Positions 21,522 to 32,971 of a stretch of 64,000 nucleotides of DNA are shown here, one piece after another. How positions within the stretch are numbered: the first letter of the stretch is position 1; every line of letters begins with the position of its first letter. The stretch covers positions 310,949,118 through 311,013,117 of the forward strand of contig NC_081408.1 in assembly GCF_030272615.1 (NCBI RefSeq), in the 5' to 3' direction. The stretch is from Cryptomeria japonica. Its lineage: Eukaryota; Streptophyta; Pinopsida; Cupressales; Cupressaceae. The position numbers and the translations under genes were made by a program. The notes under the pieces were generated by a model. The model was given only the letters and a program-made list of their open reading frames with translations. It had not been told where the DNA came from and searched no databases.

Positions 21522-24500
21522 CTAATGAGTGTCACTAGACACTCCATTATGATCTTGCTTCATGAATTCTTTGAAATTTTTAAGAGTGATCTTTATTTGT
21601 TCTTCATCAAGTCCCTTGGTATGTCTTGTGATGATTTTGATCTTAGTGATGGAATCTCTGAGGTTCACATAACACTTTTTGTGCTTCTTTATAAGAGAAG
21701 CCAACTCATCCATATTGACTTGAATGTCTTTAACTTATCAATGGAAGATATTGAGAAGAATTCTTTGCCCACTTCTTCTCTAATGAGAAATTTGAATTCT
21801 TTGATAATAAAATCTTCATGAAGAGGATTTTGGTTTTCATTAAGGAATGTACAAGGAAGTGTTGATATCTTTTCAATGATTTCATTTCCTTTGTCATTAC
21901 ATTCCCTTTGGGCCTTTTTGATATCCTTGGTAAGCATTTATAGGGTGTTCATTTGATGTTCTAGTGCTTCCCTTTGTGCAATGTACATATCCCTTGAAGG
22001 AAGCATTCCATTATCAACATAAACATCTAATTATAAATCTTCTAACTTCAACCATGAGTCTAATTCCTTCTCCCATGTCTCTAACTCCTATGATAATAGA
22101 CCCAATGTTTTATCTATCTCAAACTTAACACCCTCCTGATTATTGATTTAAGACAACTATAGAACTTATGAGATTTGTTACATGACTGAATATCCTATCC
22201 ATCCACTCACCAACAATTCTTCCTCATGAATTTATTTGCTTGTCCTCCTCGATGATCTGTGCATCTATTGATGAGTTGACTAGATCAATTATCTATGAGG
22301 AATTTTTTAATCTTGATCACCATAATGGTGTTGTTCTAGAACCGTTTCTTCAGTCTATCCTTCTTGACCTTTTCCTCGTTATACCTTGCCACAAGATTAT
22401 CAATAGATGATTGAGCATCTTTTACTATCCCTTCATAAGTTTTCTTACCCAAAGTAATCCTATTAATAACATAATCCATGGGTTGAATCTTATCTATATT
22501 TATATCAGGAGTAATCATCATTTCTGCATACTCATTATTTAACTTATCCACTTTTACCCTAGATAAATTTTTGTCTTTGTTTGTACCCTTGGGTTTAATA
22601 GGAATCAACTGGCTAAAGTCAAATTCATCTAGGGAGATGGCTTTCTTTTTCCTCTTAGGGGTATTGGAAACCAACCAAGGTGGAAAAGGTATATCATCTT
22701 CAACTCCTATAGTCAATACATGAGATGCAAGCTCTTGATTTTGTATATTTGTTGTCACAATAGGAGGAGTGGTAGTGACTATTGTACGTGGATTCTCAAT
22801 AATTGAAACCTTTAGAGGAAGATCGGTTTCTAACATGAGAATTTATCAAAATATTCTAACATGGAGGAACTTCAAACAAATTAGGAATCAAAATATTCTC
22901 AATGTTATCTTGTGGGGTATCTAGATCTGACTCACTAGTTGATGTTGAAGGAATAGTGTGAATTACTACAACAACAGTTTCAGATGCATATCAAATGGTA
23001 GAACCAAAAGAAGTGGGATTAGAAACTGGCACTGAAAGAGGAATTGTACTTGGAACATTATGAGATGAAGGAGGAATGATTTCTTGTGTCCTTTCAAACT
23101 GGGAAGTACTAGGAATTTTTGGTAATCCCTCCTCATTATATTCTTCCTCTAGTTCCTTTTCTAACTCTTCTTCTTCTTCTTATTGTTGAAGCTCTTCATC
23201 AAGAAATTATTCTTTAATTTCATCCTATGTTTGAGTGTCATGGGCTAAGGATTCTTCTTGAGTCTTATCCTTACCTTTCCCAAATGTAAATTTGAATTTT
23301 GGGGCCTTTAGAGCCATCAGATTTTGTCTACTTTTAGTTCTCAACTTAGAAGTTTTCCCAACTGGCCCTGCAATGTAATCATCTAATCTAGTTTGAAAAG
23401 GTTTTAACTGAACCCTCTCTTTGTCAGCCAAACATTGGTATTGGCAAGGATATTCTAAAATCTAGCCCTAACTAAAGTGTTTTCTTTCTAGAACCATTTA
23501 ATAAGAGGCAAGGGTGAATCTGTAGCAACCTTATTCTTTTCATACATGGGATCTATAGCATATCCATCATCTTCAAGATAATTAGGAATATCAGCAATAT
23601 TTAGGTTCTCAATTTGATCAATAGTAAGACAACAGTAGTCAATCCTTCTAATATCCTCTTCTATTATACAATCAATCCAAATATCCTCTATTTGGTGAAC
23701 ATGAGTGTAACTTTTCTTAAGTTTTTTCTTCATACCTTTGTAGTCAAAGTGTTTCCTAGCCTTGAAGAACCTCATTATCACTCTTCTCATCTCTTCATCC
23801 ATGGCTCTAGCCTTGTAGATGGAATTTATTGAATATCTTCCAATAGTGAGATAAAACTTGAAACTAGTCTTATGTAAACCTGACTAATGTTCATGCACTC
23901 TTACCATCTGACGAGATAGTTCCATGAGTACATTGTTTTCGCATTAGAGGTTCACCATAAAAGAATCCTCATCTGAGATATGTAAAATTAGGGAATTGTA
24001 ATAATATGCACTCATATTGGTTCACCACATTCCAAGCTTCATTTGATACTCTCTTCTTCGAAAGATCTTTATCTAACATGAGCATATAACAATAAAAGAA
24101 AGCGTCATTCACTCTCCTGAAATGATGTAAACTATTTTTGAGATTCAATCAAGTGTGTAATATTAATATATAGGAACTTGACTACATATACTAGATATGA
24201 AGTCATATAGAACTTAAAAGTGGTAGGAACTTTACTTAACTACTCACACAAAGCATTTATCTATTTACCCCAATAGAACTTCTTATATTGTCAGATAATA
24301 TGGATGTATTGATACATCCACTTATGATAAATATATAAAATGGGAAGTCCCTTTACTCTATTGAGGAGAGTAATAAAATCATTTACCTCTTCAATGAAGG
24401 CACTTCGATGAAAAGTCATAGGACATCTTGCAATAGCGAGCCTTGGAGTCTTCAGCCAATTATAATTTATGTTCCTTTTGCATTTATCTGAGTTATTGTC

Positions 24501-24845
24501 ATAATATGCTTGTGCTAATTGTATGTCAATATTGGCATATTTATCAATGTTAGGACACTTATAGATAGTGTCAAAGAAATCCTCATCCAATTTGATGACA
24601 ATTTTATTCCCTTCTAAGTCCTTGACTAACCTACTCACTCGATCGTATTTTATAGCCAATGCTAACACAAACTCAAGATTGTATGCTGATATTGGAAAAG
24701 CTACAACCAAATGAATGTCAATGTTGATGATTACCTCCATTTTGTAGTATTGTGGTGACTCTTTGACTCTCTTTAGGAGTCTTTGAGATCTATATGTTGT
24801 TGGCATATTGGCATAACTATTAATGATATTGATGAACCAGTACAA
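21522..24845 (-). pseudogene. Unassigned degenerate retrotransposon-type ORF
   Basis: Open pieces on the minus strand lie at 24845-24291, 23802-23488, 23431-23225, 22836-22336 and 21937-21522, in different frames with many stops between. The first piece is globular-looking and includes VSRLVKDLEGNKIVIKLDED followed by FFDTIYKCP, resembling the 'V..L.G..I.L....F..I...P' pattern I associate with unknown plant transposon proteins. Later pieces are Lys/Glu-rich and Ser/Thr/Pro-rich. No RT, integrase or zinc knuckle was seen. The arrangement (folded N-terminus, low-complexity middle, charged end) resembles the unknown ORFs of Elements 4 and 5. I do not recognise a function. Confidence 0.5.
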
Positions 24846-24849
24846 GGAC

Positions 24850-26260
24850 TATTGGTGATGATATAGTTGAGATGTTGTTTGATGACTTGATGACCAATTT
24901 GTGTTTTCATTGATGGCATCTATGGTTACTTTTTTCTATCATGTTATCTAAGTCATCTATGATTGACCAGAAAGCTATGGAATGGATTTGACGGTTAACT
25001 AGCAAATAGGACTTTAACTGGTAAATGTGAAACTATGTTATGCTTAAGTAATTAGATGTAGAGATTGATGAGGAATTTGGTGTTGCAGTTTGGAATATGT
25101 TTTGGTAACATTGTAATGAGGTTATGACCGGAACTACATCATGTTTTGGCTAACAGAAGTCATGTTTTTTATTGACTAATGTATTTTCTGTAGGGTTTTA
25201 GTAGGGTTTAAGAATCGGTATTTAAATCTTATAACTGGTAATGATTTTAAGCTTGACAATGTATTACATTATGTTTGTTAGATGGTGATGACGTGGTTGA
25301 ATCCATGTGAAGTTATAAGATGTTGTTTTGGCATGATCAAAGAGCGAATTTCTTGGGAATGAGTGAAGTGCTTAGTAGAATGAGCTAAGGGTTTGAAAGT
25401 TTATCAGATTGATGTGCGGTGATCATTCAACAAATATAATTGATTTGTAATTCATTGTAATGATCCATATGATTATCTATAATGAGTTGTAAAGATCTAT
25501 GATGATCTATGATGTAAAACTTAGTATGAGGTTAGAGTTTTGTAACCAACTAAGTTGTAAAGTCTATGATGATTTACTGTGTTGGTGATCAAAAGAAGAG
25601 TGTGTGGCCGAACGAGTGTGTGTGTCTACAAGTGAGAAGAAGATTGGAATAGAAAAGGATCTGTACAAGCAATAAGAGATTGCTATTTTTAGATCATACA
25701 TCTGTTGTTCCCTAACAGTTGCAGTAGACTCAAAATACCTTAATCGGGTAGGTCCTGACATGCTTGATTGTATAAATCCCTTCATCGAGTGGCTCATTAG
25801 CTTGAGTTCTAAATCCTTTCACAAGGTTACTCCTAACCGAGTAAATATCCTAACAGGGCTGAGGTAAATTTCAAAAATGGGGGACTCCTAATAGGGTCTT
25901 CTCCTAACCGAGCATAATTGTAAGCTCTTAACCAGGCTAGGGTCCTAACAGGGCACATTTCAAAAGAGTGCAAAAATCTTGTGGGTACCAATTCCCATTG
26001 TGGTTTTTCCCATTTGGGTTTCCACATGAAAATCTTGATGTTCATGTGTTGATTGATTTCTTATGTGTTTAGTTTATATCTTTCTATTTCTTTCATGTTG
26101 ATAAACACTTAGAAGAACAATTTGATAAATCTATTTAGTAGTATGATTTCAGTTACCGGTATTGTTTATAAGTTGTTTTGAAAGAAGATTTTGGTGGTTG
26201 TTAAAGTTTTAAAGTTTACAATTATTACTGATTCACCCCCCTTGTTCCTCACAAATAACA
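24850..26260 (+). repeat. Lone copia-type LTR (family E), edges approximate
   Basis: It starts TATTGGTGATG with 'ttttcattgatggca' ~50 bases in, as in the other copia LTRs here. The second half has the 'ctaacagggct / cctaatagggtc / cctaaccgagc' degenerate repeats, then 'ttcccattgtggtttttcccatttgggtttccac'. It ends after 'ttactgattcacccccct'. This order parallels the Copia C LTR, with clear divergence. No PBS or PPT adjoins it. Confidence 0.65.
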
Positions 26261-26314
26261 TATGCCTTATCTCCATGTCCCTTATGTTATCAACATTAGA
26301 TGACACAAACAAAT
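26261..26314. other. Short flank between LTR E and Element 5
   Basis: It ends CAAAT at 26310-26314, which matches 4 of 5 bases of AAAAT at 32758-32762 after the other LTR. This is a probable decayed target duplication. Confidence 0.5.
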
Positions 26315-27244
26315 TGTTGGAATCCAAGAACACCAAGAGGGGGGGTGAATCAGTGTTCTACTGGAATGATCAATTTCAACCTTATTAAAACATACATTCA
26401 CCAATTGGTAAACTAGAACATATAAGATTGAAAGAAGTAAAGAAACCAATAAACCAATCACACAAATGAATACCAAAACACAAATAATTATATGTGGAAA
26501 ATCTCAAAGAGGAAAAACCACGGTGGGATTTGAGACCCACAATATCAATCCACTGGCCATATGAAAAGATATTACAAAATATGGGGGCCTACACTTGTAG
26601 GAAGGCTTACAACCTAGATCACACTGCTCATCACAAAATATTTTCATAGACTACAGTTACTCTGAATAAGAAAACATAAACCTGAACTCATTTACTACAT
26701 CTTCTATGCCTGATAGAGTTCTGGTTCAAGATCTATCTATTCCGGTTCTGATACCCTAAACCCTTACTAGAGTAATCTCTTTTATAATCAACATTCCTCA
26801 CATTCTAATTATCTCTCTCTCACTCACATTTCTCTCATATCATAAAATGATCTATTCAATTGACCTATATACCTTTACAATCCTTCATGCCTTATGTCGG
26901 CTTACATAGATAATTACAAAATGAATATACATGGCGGATCAATTACATATATACATAAGTATGAAAATCAATTGCTAATTGTTGGATCTCCCAAATGATA
27001 TTGGCCTCCTATACCTATAACCTGATGAAGTCATTCTGGTACCCAAATTATTCCTCCTGCTAGTGAAGATACCTATTGGTTTTGGTGTTGATGTCGATGT
27101 CGATGTCGGTGTCATTGTCGGTGCCAGTGTCGATGCCAGTGAAGTGTCTGTCGATAAACAACCAAACAAAAATATGAAAGATAGAACATGTTGCCATCAA
27201 TGACAACATATTGAAACCAATCAAATGAGTTTCAATTTCCAACA
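26315..27244 (-). repeat. Element 5 left LTR (3' LTR)
   Basis: It begins TGTTGGAATCC and ends TTTCCAACA, 930 bp. It matches 31858-32757. It is ~30 bp longer mainly through a GATGTC-type hexamer run at ~27081-27150. Minus-strand TATA-like GTATATAG at 26865-26872. Confidence 0.93.
27081..27150. repeat. Hexanucleotide expansion in Element 5 left LTR
   Basis: Repeats of gatgtc/ggtgtc/gtcggt occupy ~70 bp. The right LTR has only a short form (ggtgttggtttcggtgctgg). Confidence 0.8.
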
Positions 27245-27258
27245 ATCTCCTCCTTTGG
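27245..27258 (-). other. Polypurine tract of Element 5
   Basis: The minus strand reads AAAGGAGGAGAT immediately before TGTTGGAAA of the LTR, as in typical plant copia elements. Confidence 0.85.
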
Positions 27259-27557
27259 CATTGATGGCAACACTCATGTGAAAAATGATAATGGTTTCCA
27301 TCTGTCGGTTTCACTCTGAGACTTCTCCCCTTGAGCTGAATATCCATCTGTGATCATGACCTGAATAAGATACTCCATAACTCCATATCCCCTAATGTCC
27401 TCCATATCTCGTGATGTCAAGAATATATTATATTTTTTACCGATACCTCCCCGTTTGACATCAATGCCCAAAAAATAGCAAAAACTGGGATGAAGAATGA
27501 AAGACTATACAAAGAATGTCCCAAAACACCTTACCGAAGCTGAATATATTTGAAAAT

Positions 27558-30411
27558 TTATGGATAGGGTTTCTCCAAAAGCTCTAGATAGGTATCCCAA
27601 CCTGATTTGAGTGTGTCAGAAACAAATACAAGTCCATTAAGCATGTGAGCATATGACTCTTTATCCTTAAGTTCTGTCGGTGTGTGTTTACCAACCATAT
27701 CAATACACTCCTTTTTATGTACACTCAATGAGTCCAACCGATCACTCACCAATCCTCTAAGACCTTTAGCTCTCCTTATAATTTTATATTTATTCCTCTC
27801 AAGAGCTGAAACTTGAGCTTCCAAAACTAAAATATGACCATCAATAAATGTAGTCAAAGAATTTGAACCATCAAAAGAATTGACTATGCCTGCAATCTTC
27901 TCCTGAGTATCCTTAATCCTTTTATCTAAATCTACTATAAGTAAACCTGTGTTACAACATACCCTATAAATATTAGTACATTGCCTTAAGGCATTGTCAA
28001 TCAACTTCAAATTATCATTAATATCCTTCTTCTCTGACTCAATCATCTAATCAAATGTTTTTCTCTTAGCTTGTGTAAACCTCTCCAACACTCGTCAGTT
28101 TGATATCTACTGTAAAGATTGAAAGTCCTTAGAAATGTGCTCTGTGATAATTTAACGCTTGCCAGATGGGCTTGCTCCTTTGTCAAATTTGCACTTTGGG
28201 ACAAGTCTGTGTAATAATGGGATTGATTGATCAATAAATCCTTTGTCCACACATCCTTCATCATCTTTTGTGCAACCATCATCATGAGCTTAGTAGAACT
28301 CATCTTGGTTATGCTTTTCTGCTCTACTTGTGAGGTGTCAATTGACAACAATGATGCACTCACTACCGGTTCCCTGAAGGGTTCCTTTTTCTTCTCGTGT
28401 GATGGTTGATTAACTTTTATAGCTTCCTATTTTACACTAGTGGCTTCCCCACTTGGTGCAGTATCAGTTACTCTTGATTCCTCCTTATGAACTGTGTTCT
28501 CAACCTATGCATTCTTTGAGTCTGCTAGTATCTCAAAATTTGTCGGTATCACCTCTGTGTCTTGTACATTAGATTCTACTGGGGGCTCTATATCTAATAT
28601 CTTAATATCCTTCAAAATTGTAGATGAGGTACCCATTATACCCTTACCTTTCCCTTCAACCGAGATGTCTATAGTGTCATTTTTAGCCTTTGGTGAAGTA
28701 TAGAAACCAGGGTTTTTAGCAAATAATTGAGCCCATGCCTTGTGGGTCTCATTGTTTATCTCATTAAACCTTCCTAACATAAGACTGACTATCATGTGCT
28801 TGCTGTGAAATATTTTCATGTCTACAACCTCAAGTGTCCTATCCAACTCCTCTAGAGTAATGGATCCACGAGTAGTTAAGAACTCATGAATCTTTATCCG
28901 CTTATCCTCCTCCATAGCTAATAATCTTCTAGCATCTAAATTGTCATATAACTATGTCGGTATTTGCTTCTTAATTTCCAACAAAGCTTTCTTATATATA
29001 TATTCAGATATAATAAAACTACTTCCTCAACTTCTCTTTTCTCATCATAATCTAAATGCTCATAATAAAATTGTATATTTTTTAACATACCATCCTTAGT
29101 TATTTCATCTACCAATTTTGCACAGGTCTTTTCTCTTCTTTTTTCCAGAACAACATCCATTAATTCCTTGATGTCCTGAGATACCTGTTCAACAAATTTT
29201 CTTGCCTTGCCCTACTATTTCTCCCTCTTCTTCTGGTTAAACTCAGTTTCAACCTCTTTCTTTTTTTGTTTTGCAGTACCAAAGGATTTCTTAGCCTCAT
29301 CAATAGGTGCATCAATTAACATCTTTGCATAAGCATCAAAAATTTGTGCATTAACTTCATAACCCATCTCTTCAATCCATATCTTTCATGGTTTGACTGC
29401 TTCCATCAAGGTTTCATCCTTTTTAACCATGAAGCATATATCGGTTGAGTATTTCTCAACAATTTTTTTTTGGAACCCTCTCTCTAGAATTCATATCCCT
29501 TTAGAATGCCTTGAAGTAACCCCATACCTTTTTATCCTGTGGACTGCCTATTGTAGCAATATATTGTTTCAGTTTTTCACCTATCGGGATATCAAATGCC
29601 CCCTGTCTCTTCCCAAAACTAGGAGTTTCATTAATGAAAAATAGTATAAAAAAGACAATAAGATTTCCATACCATAATGTCCCCTTCTTCTCTCATTTGA
29701 TCCTCCCTATGTTAATTAACAATTCATCTAACATCCATCCAAAGAGATCTAACTTCTCATTTTCCCTCATGATCTTATGTGCAACATATAAGAAGGAGCT
29801 GGAAACAGAGTTCACATGATTGGATTGAGTTACCTTGTATCCAATAATCATGCTTCTGAATCTGATTTCTCTATATCTAATGGTGCTAAGCCGCATCGAT
29901 CATCAGTCCAAAGTTGCACCGGTGAGCTTGTTAACTTGATCATTAGAAATCTTCTTCTCTAGACATTGACCAATTCATGACAAACCGGTGATGGCCCTAA
30001 TGGCCTCCTTCAAGATCTTATAAGGTATGTCCAACTAGATGAATTCCCCATGCACTCTTCTGAAAACATATCTGAAAATATCATCATCAAATTTAGGAAT
30101 ATCCATAATGTCGGTAATTCCTAGATCCTTAATGTGCTTGTACTCGGGCTTTATCTTTCCATAGTCTCCCATTAACTCACTCATATACATTCTCTTAATA
30201 TCACTGGTTCCCAAATCTTCAATGTGGTAGTGAATTTATGCTCTGACATCTTCCACATATACAACTCCTTCTGGGACATGAGAAAAAGCACCAACCAAAT
30301 CATCCAAGGTGGCAATATGCAGACATCATTTGAAAATCCACCTAGGACAATCCTTTACCTCAACAACAGTAGGATTTTCAATAAAAGTAGGTGTAGAGGA
30401 TGATCCCATTT
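27558..30411 (-). pseudogene. Unknown ORF of Element 5 in the place of pol
   Basis: The likely start is the ATG at ~30411 (MGSSSTPTFIENPTVVEVKD). The reading continues through several stops and frame changes to 27558. The N-terminal ~450 codons are globular-looking (for example FDDDIFRYVFRRVHGEF, KLDLFGWMLDELLINIGRIK). Then come Lys/Glu-rich probable coiled coil (~29160-28936), a segment with SITLEELDRTLEVVDMKIFH (28915-28505), and a final charged helical part (28046-27558). It has no motif of protease, RT, RNase H or integrase. It sits where pol should be, downstream of the zinc knuckles. I do not recognise the family; its overall architecture resembles the ORFs at 21522-24845 and 53228-57223. 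Confidence 0.5.
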
Positions 30412-30771
30412 CTATGATGAAAGATAATATCGATAAGTACTTGAGAAATAGTTGTCGATGAAACCCTAAAGAACTCTTTCGATCACTGGTGAAATTGCTC
30501 AACAAGATGTCGAGCTCACTGAATCACCTTAGACTTTCTCTAAATCCCTTTGAATGCAAGATGATCAGAAATGAAGTGGATTCAACCTTTTAACCTCCAA
30601 GAAACCCTAATCCATCATTGATATGAATGATTTTTGGTGAGAGATATTGGATCTCAGTCAAACATCTCCATGCCAGATAAGCATTTCCAATGTCTGGAAC
30701 ATCTTCCAGAACCTCTTCTGCAGGCTTAAGAAATATTATCATGAATTTTGCCTACCCCTAAGGCATTTGCC

Positions 30772-31260
30772 TCAATTACTAGATGAGCTTCCTACCAGTG
30801 TAGGAGCAACCTCCTCTACCATTTGAGTAACTAGAGCATTTCCATCTGCTGATTGATCATCTAACTTCTTGACCCATTTCTTGATATGATCTTTTTGGAT
30901 TTCATTGACCTTCTCTTTTCCTTTATCATTTGATCCATCATTGTTAATTGATGGATTTCTGCTTCTACAGAACTTAGCTATGTGTCCACCCTTGTTGCAT
31001 GCATAACATGTAACATTGTTCTTTTGAATTGCTTTGCTAAAATCGGTATAATTTCTTGACCTACACTGATTAGCCATATGTCCAAATTTTCCACATTGCA
31101 TTTAGAACATTGACCAGGAACAAAATTATAGTCATGATTTTCTCTATTTCTACATTGCCTGGCCATGTGACCAAATTTATTATAAATAAAGCATCTACCA
31201 TTAAATTTGCAAGCATTAAGCTGCCTTATCAGTGCCTTCTAGTTTAAATCTTCATTACTA
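30772..31260 (-). pseudogene. Gag-type zinc-knuckle region of Element 5
   Basis: Three to four tandem CCHC knuckles of the copia Gag type can be read. CYACNKGGHIAKFC is intact. CSKC followed by GKFGHMANQC is interrupted by a frameshift. CFIYNKFGHMARQC has the second Cys changed to Tyr. Knuckles bind the element's RNA during packaging. The capsid-like domain normally in front of them was not seen; instead coiled-coil-like sequence precedes. Confidence 0.8.
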
Positions 31261-31299
31261 GTACTGGAGCTTTGACCTTGTTCAAATCCAAGTCCACTA

Positions 31300-31839
31300 G
31301 AATATCCATTATGTCTTTGACTTTTTAATAACTCATCAAGCTATGTTGAACTAACCTTGAATTTTTCCTTGTACTCACTTGCAACAATCAGATCATCTCT
31401 CAGAATTATCATTTGTCTCTCAAGTTCTTGTTCATTACTTTGGGATTGCACTAAATTAGTTCTCAACATATCATTTTCATGAACCAATTGGATGCATTCT
31501 TTAGATTTATCTTTTAGGGATCTCCCAAGGTTTTATTCATTCATCTTCTAGTCTTCAATCTCCTTTGACATCCTTTTGCATTTCATTCCTCATGACCATG
31601 TTCTCCTGATTCAATCTCTGACATCTTTCATTAAGGGCATCCTTCTCATCATTATCAATTCCTCTCTTGTAGGATAAGAATGAATTCTTGAGAAGAATTC
31701 AATTCATCTCGTAACTTCAAGTTCTTCATCCTTTCAACATCATAATCTTCAAGTACTACCTCAAGTTGCTTCTCTAAACTTGTATCAATGGATTTTAGAT
31801 TCAGGATTTTCCTCAAGCTATTAAAATTCCTCTGAGGCA
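31300..31839 (-). pseudogene. Coiled-coil-like start of Element 5 interior
   Basis: Minus-strand pieces such as LEKQLEVVLEDYDVERMKNL and LRDELNSSQEF are charged with heptad spacing. They lie directly after the PBS. Frames are broken repeatedly. Probably the remains of a gag N-terminal part, but no gag motif is visible. Confidence 0.45.
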
Positions 31840-31857
31840 CAAGGCTCTGATACCAAT
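31840..31857 (-). other. Primer-binding site of Element 5 (tRNA-Met type)
   Basis: The minus strand reads ATTGGTATCAGAGCCTTG right after the LTR end CCAACA. TGGTATCAGAGCC is the well-known initiator-tRNA-Met complement of plant copia elements. Confidence 0.93.
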
Positions 31858-32757
31858 TGTTGGAATCCAAGAACATTGAGAGGGGGGGTAAATCAGTGTT
31901 CTACTAGAATGATTAATTTTAATCTTATTAAAATATGCATTCACCAACCGATAAACTGGTACATATAAGATTGAAATAAGTAAAGCAACCAATAAGCCAG
32001 TTACAAAAATGAATACCATAACACAAAGAATTATATGTGGAAAAATTCAAAGAGGAAAAACCATGGTGGATTTGAGACCCACAATATCAATCCACTGGCC
32101 ATATGAAAAGATATTACAAAATATGGGGACCTGCACTTGCAGGAAGGCTTACAACCTAGATCACACTGCTCATCACAAAAGATTTTCACTAACTATAGTT
32201 ATTCTAGATAAGAAAACATAAAATTGAACTCATTTACTACATCTGCTATGCCTCATCGAGTTCCGGTTCAAGCTCTGTCTGTTTCGATTCTGATACCCTA
32301 AACCCTTACCGAAATAACCTTTTACATAATCAATATTCCTCGCATTACAATTATCTCTCTCTCACTCACATTTCTCTTATATCACAAAATGATCTAATCA
32401 ACTGACCTATATACCCTTACAATCCTTCATACCTTATGTCATCTTACATAGATAATTACAAATTGAATATACTTGTCAGCTCAATTACATATATACATAA
32501 ATATCAAAATCAATTTCTGATTATTGGATCTCCCAAATGATTTTGGCCTCCTGTACCTGTAACCTAATGAAGTCATGTCAGCCTGCAATACCGGTACCCA
32601 AAGAATTCCTCCTATTGGTGAAGATACCTGTTGGTGTTGGTTTCGGTGCTGGTGAAGTGTCTGTCGGTAAACAACCAAACCAAAATATGAAAGCCAAAAC
32701 ATGCTGCCATCAATGACAACATATTGAAATCAATCAAATGAGTGTTAATTGCCAACA
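31858..32757 (-). repeat. Element 5 right LTR (5' LTR)
   Basis: It begins TGTTGGAATCC and ends TTGCCAACA, 900 bp. It pairs with 26315-27244. Minus-strand TATA-like GTATATAG at 32407-32414. The conserved CTGATT(T/C)ACCCCCCC motif lies near its 3' end (minus orientation). Confidence 0.93.
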
Positions 32758-32971
32758 AAAATATGGGAAGACTAGATGAGGGTCTTTCTCCTTGAACTTC
32801 ATTTCTTTCTTGCTTAGTGATGGCTCCATCATTTGGAATAGATCATCACCATGCTTTAGTCCATTAAAATCACCTCATTAGGATTCTAAAAACCCCAATT
32901 TTTTGATAGAATAAAAGTGTCTTTGAATGCAAATTGTATTTGTATCTCCAATCTGCATGTGCGTGTTTCTA
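32758..32971. other. Non-coding flank before the palindrome array
   Basis: No gene is seen. It resumes the sequence interrupted by Element 5. Confidence 0.5.

Larger units (their letters stand above)
26315..32757 (-). mobile_element. Element 5: non-autonomous copia-type LTR element (no pol)
   Basis: LTRs at 26315-27244 and 31858-32757 bound a 4.6-kb interior. The PBS next to the right LTR (TGGTATCAGAGCC, minus strand) is the usual tRNA-Met primer site of plant copia elements. The PPT next to the left LTR reads AAAGGAGGAGAT. From the 5' end (right) the interior holds coiled-coil-like sequence, gag-type CCHC knuckles, then a long degenerate ORF of unknown function. No protease, integrase or RT motifs were seen. 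It would need enzymes from another element. Confidence 0.9.

Noticed and set aside
31813-32019. Hydrophobic 60-70-codon ORFs starting MVFI in three LTRs (20473, 26282, 31813)
   Set aside because: They are the same stretch of related LTRs read in the same frame; similarity reflects LTR homology, not a membrane protein.
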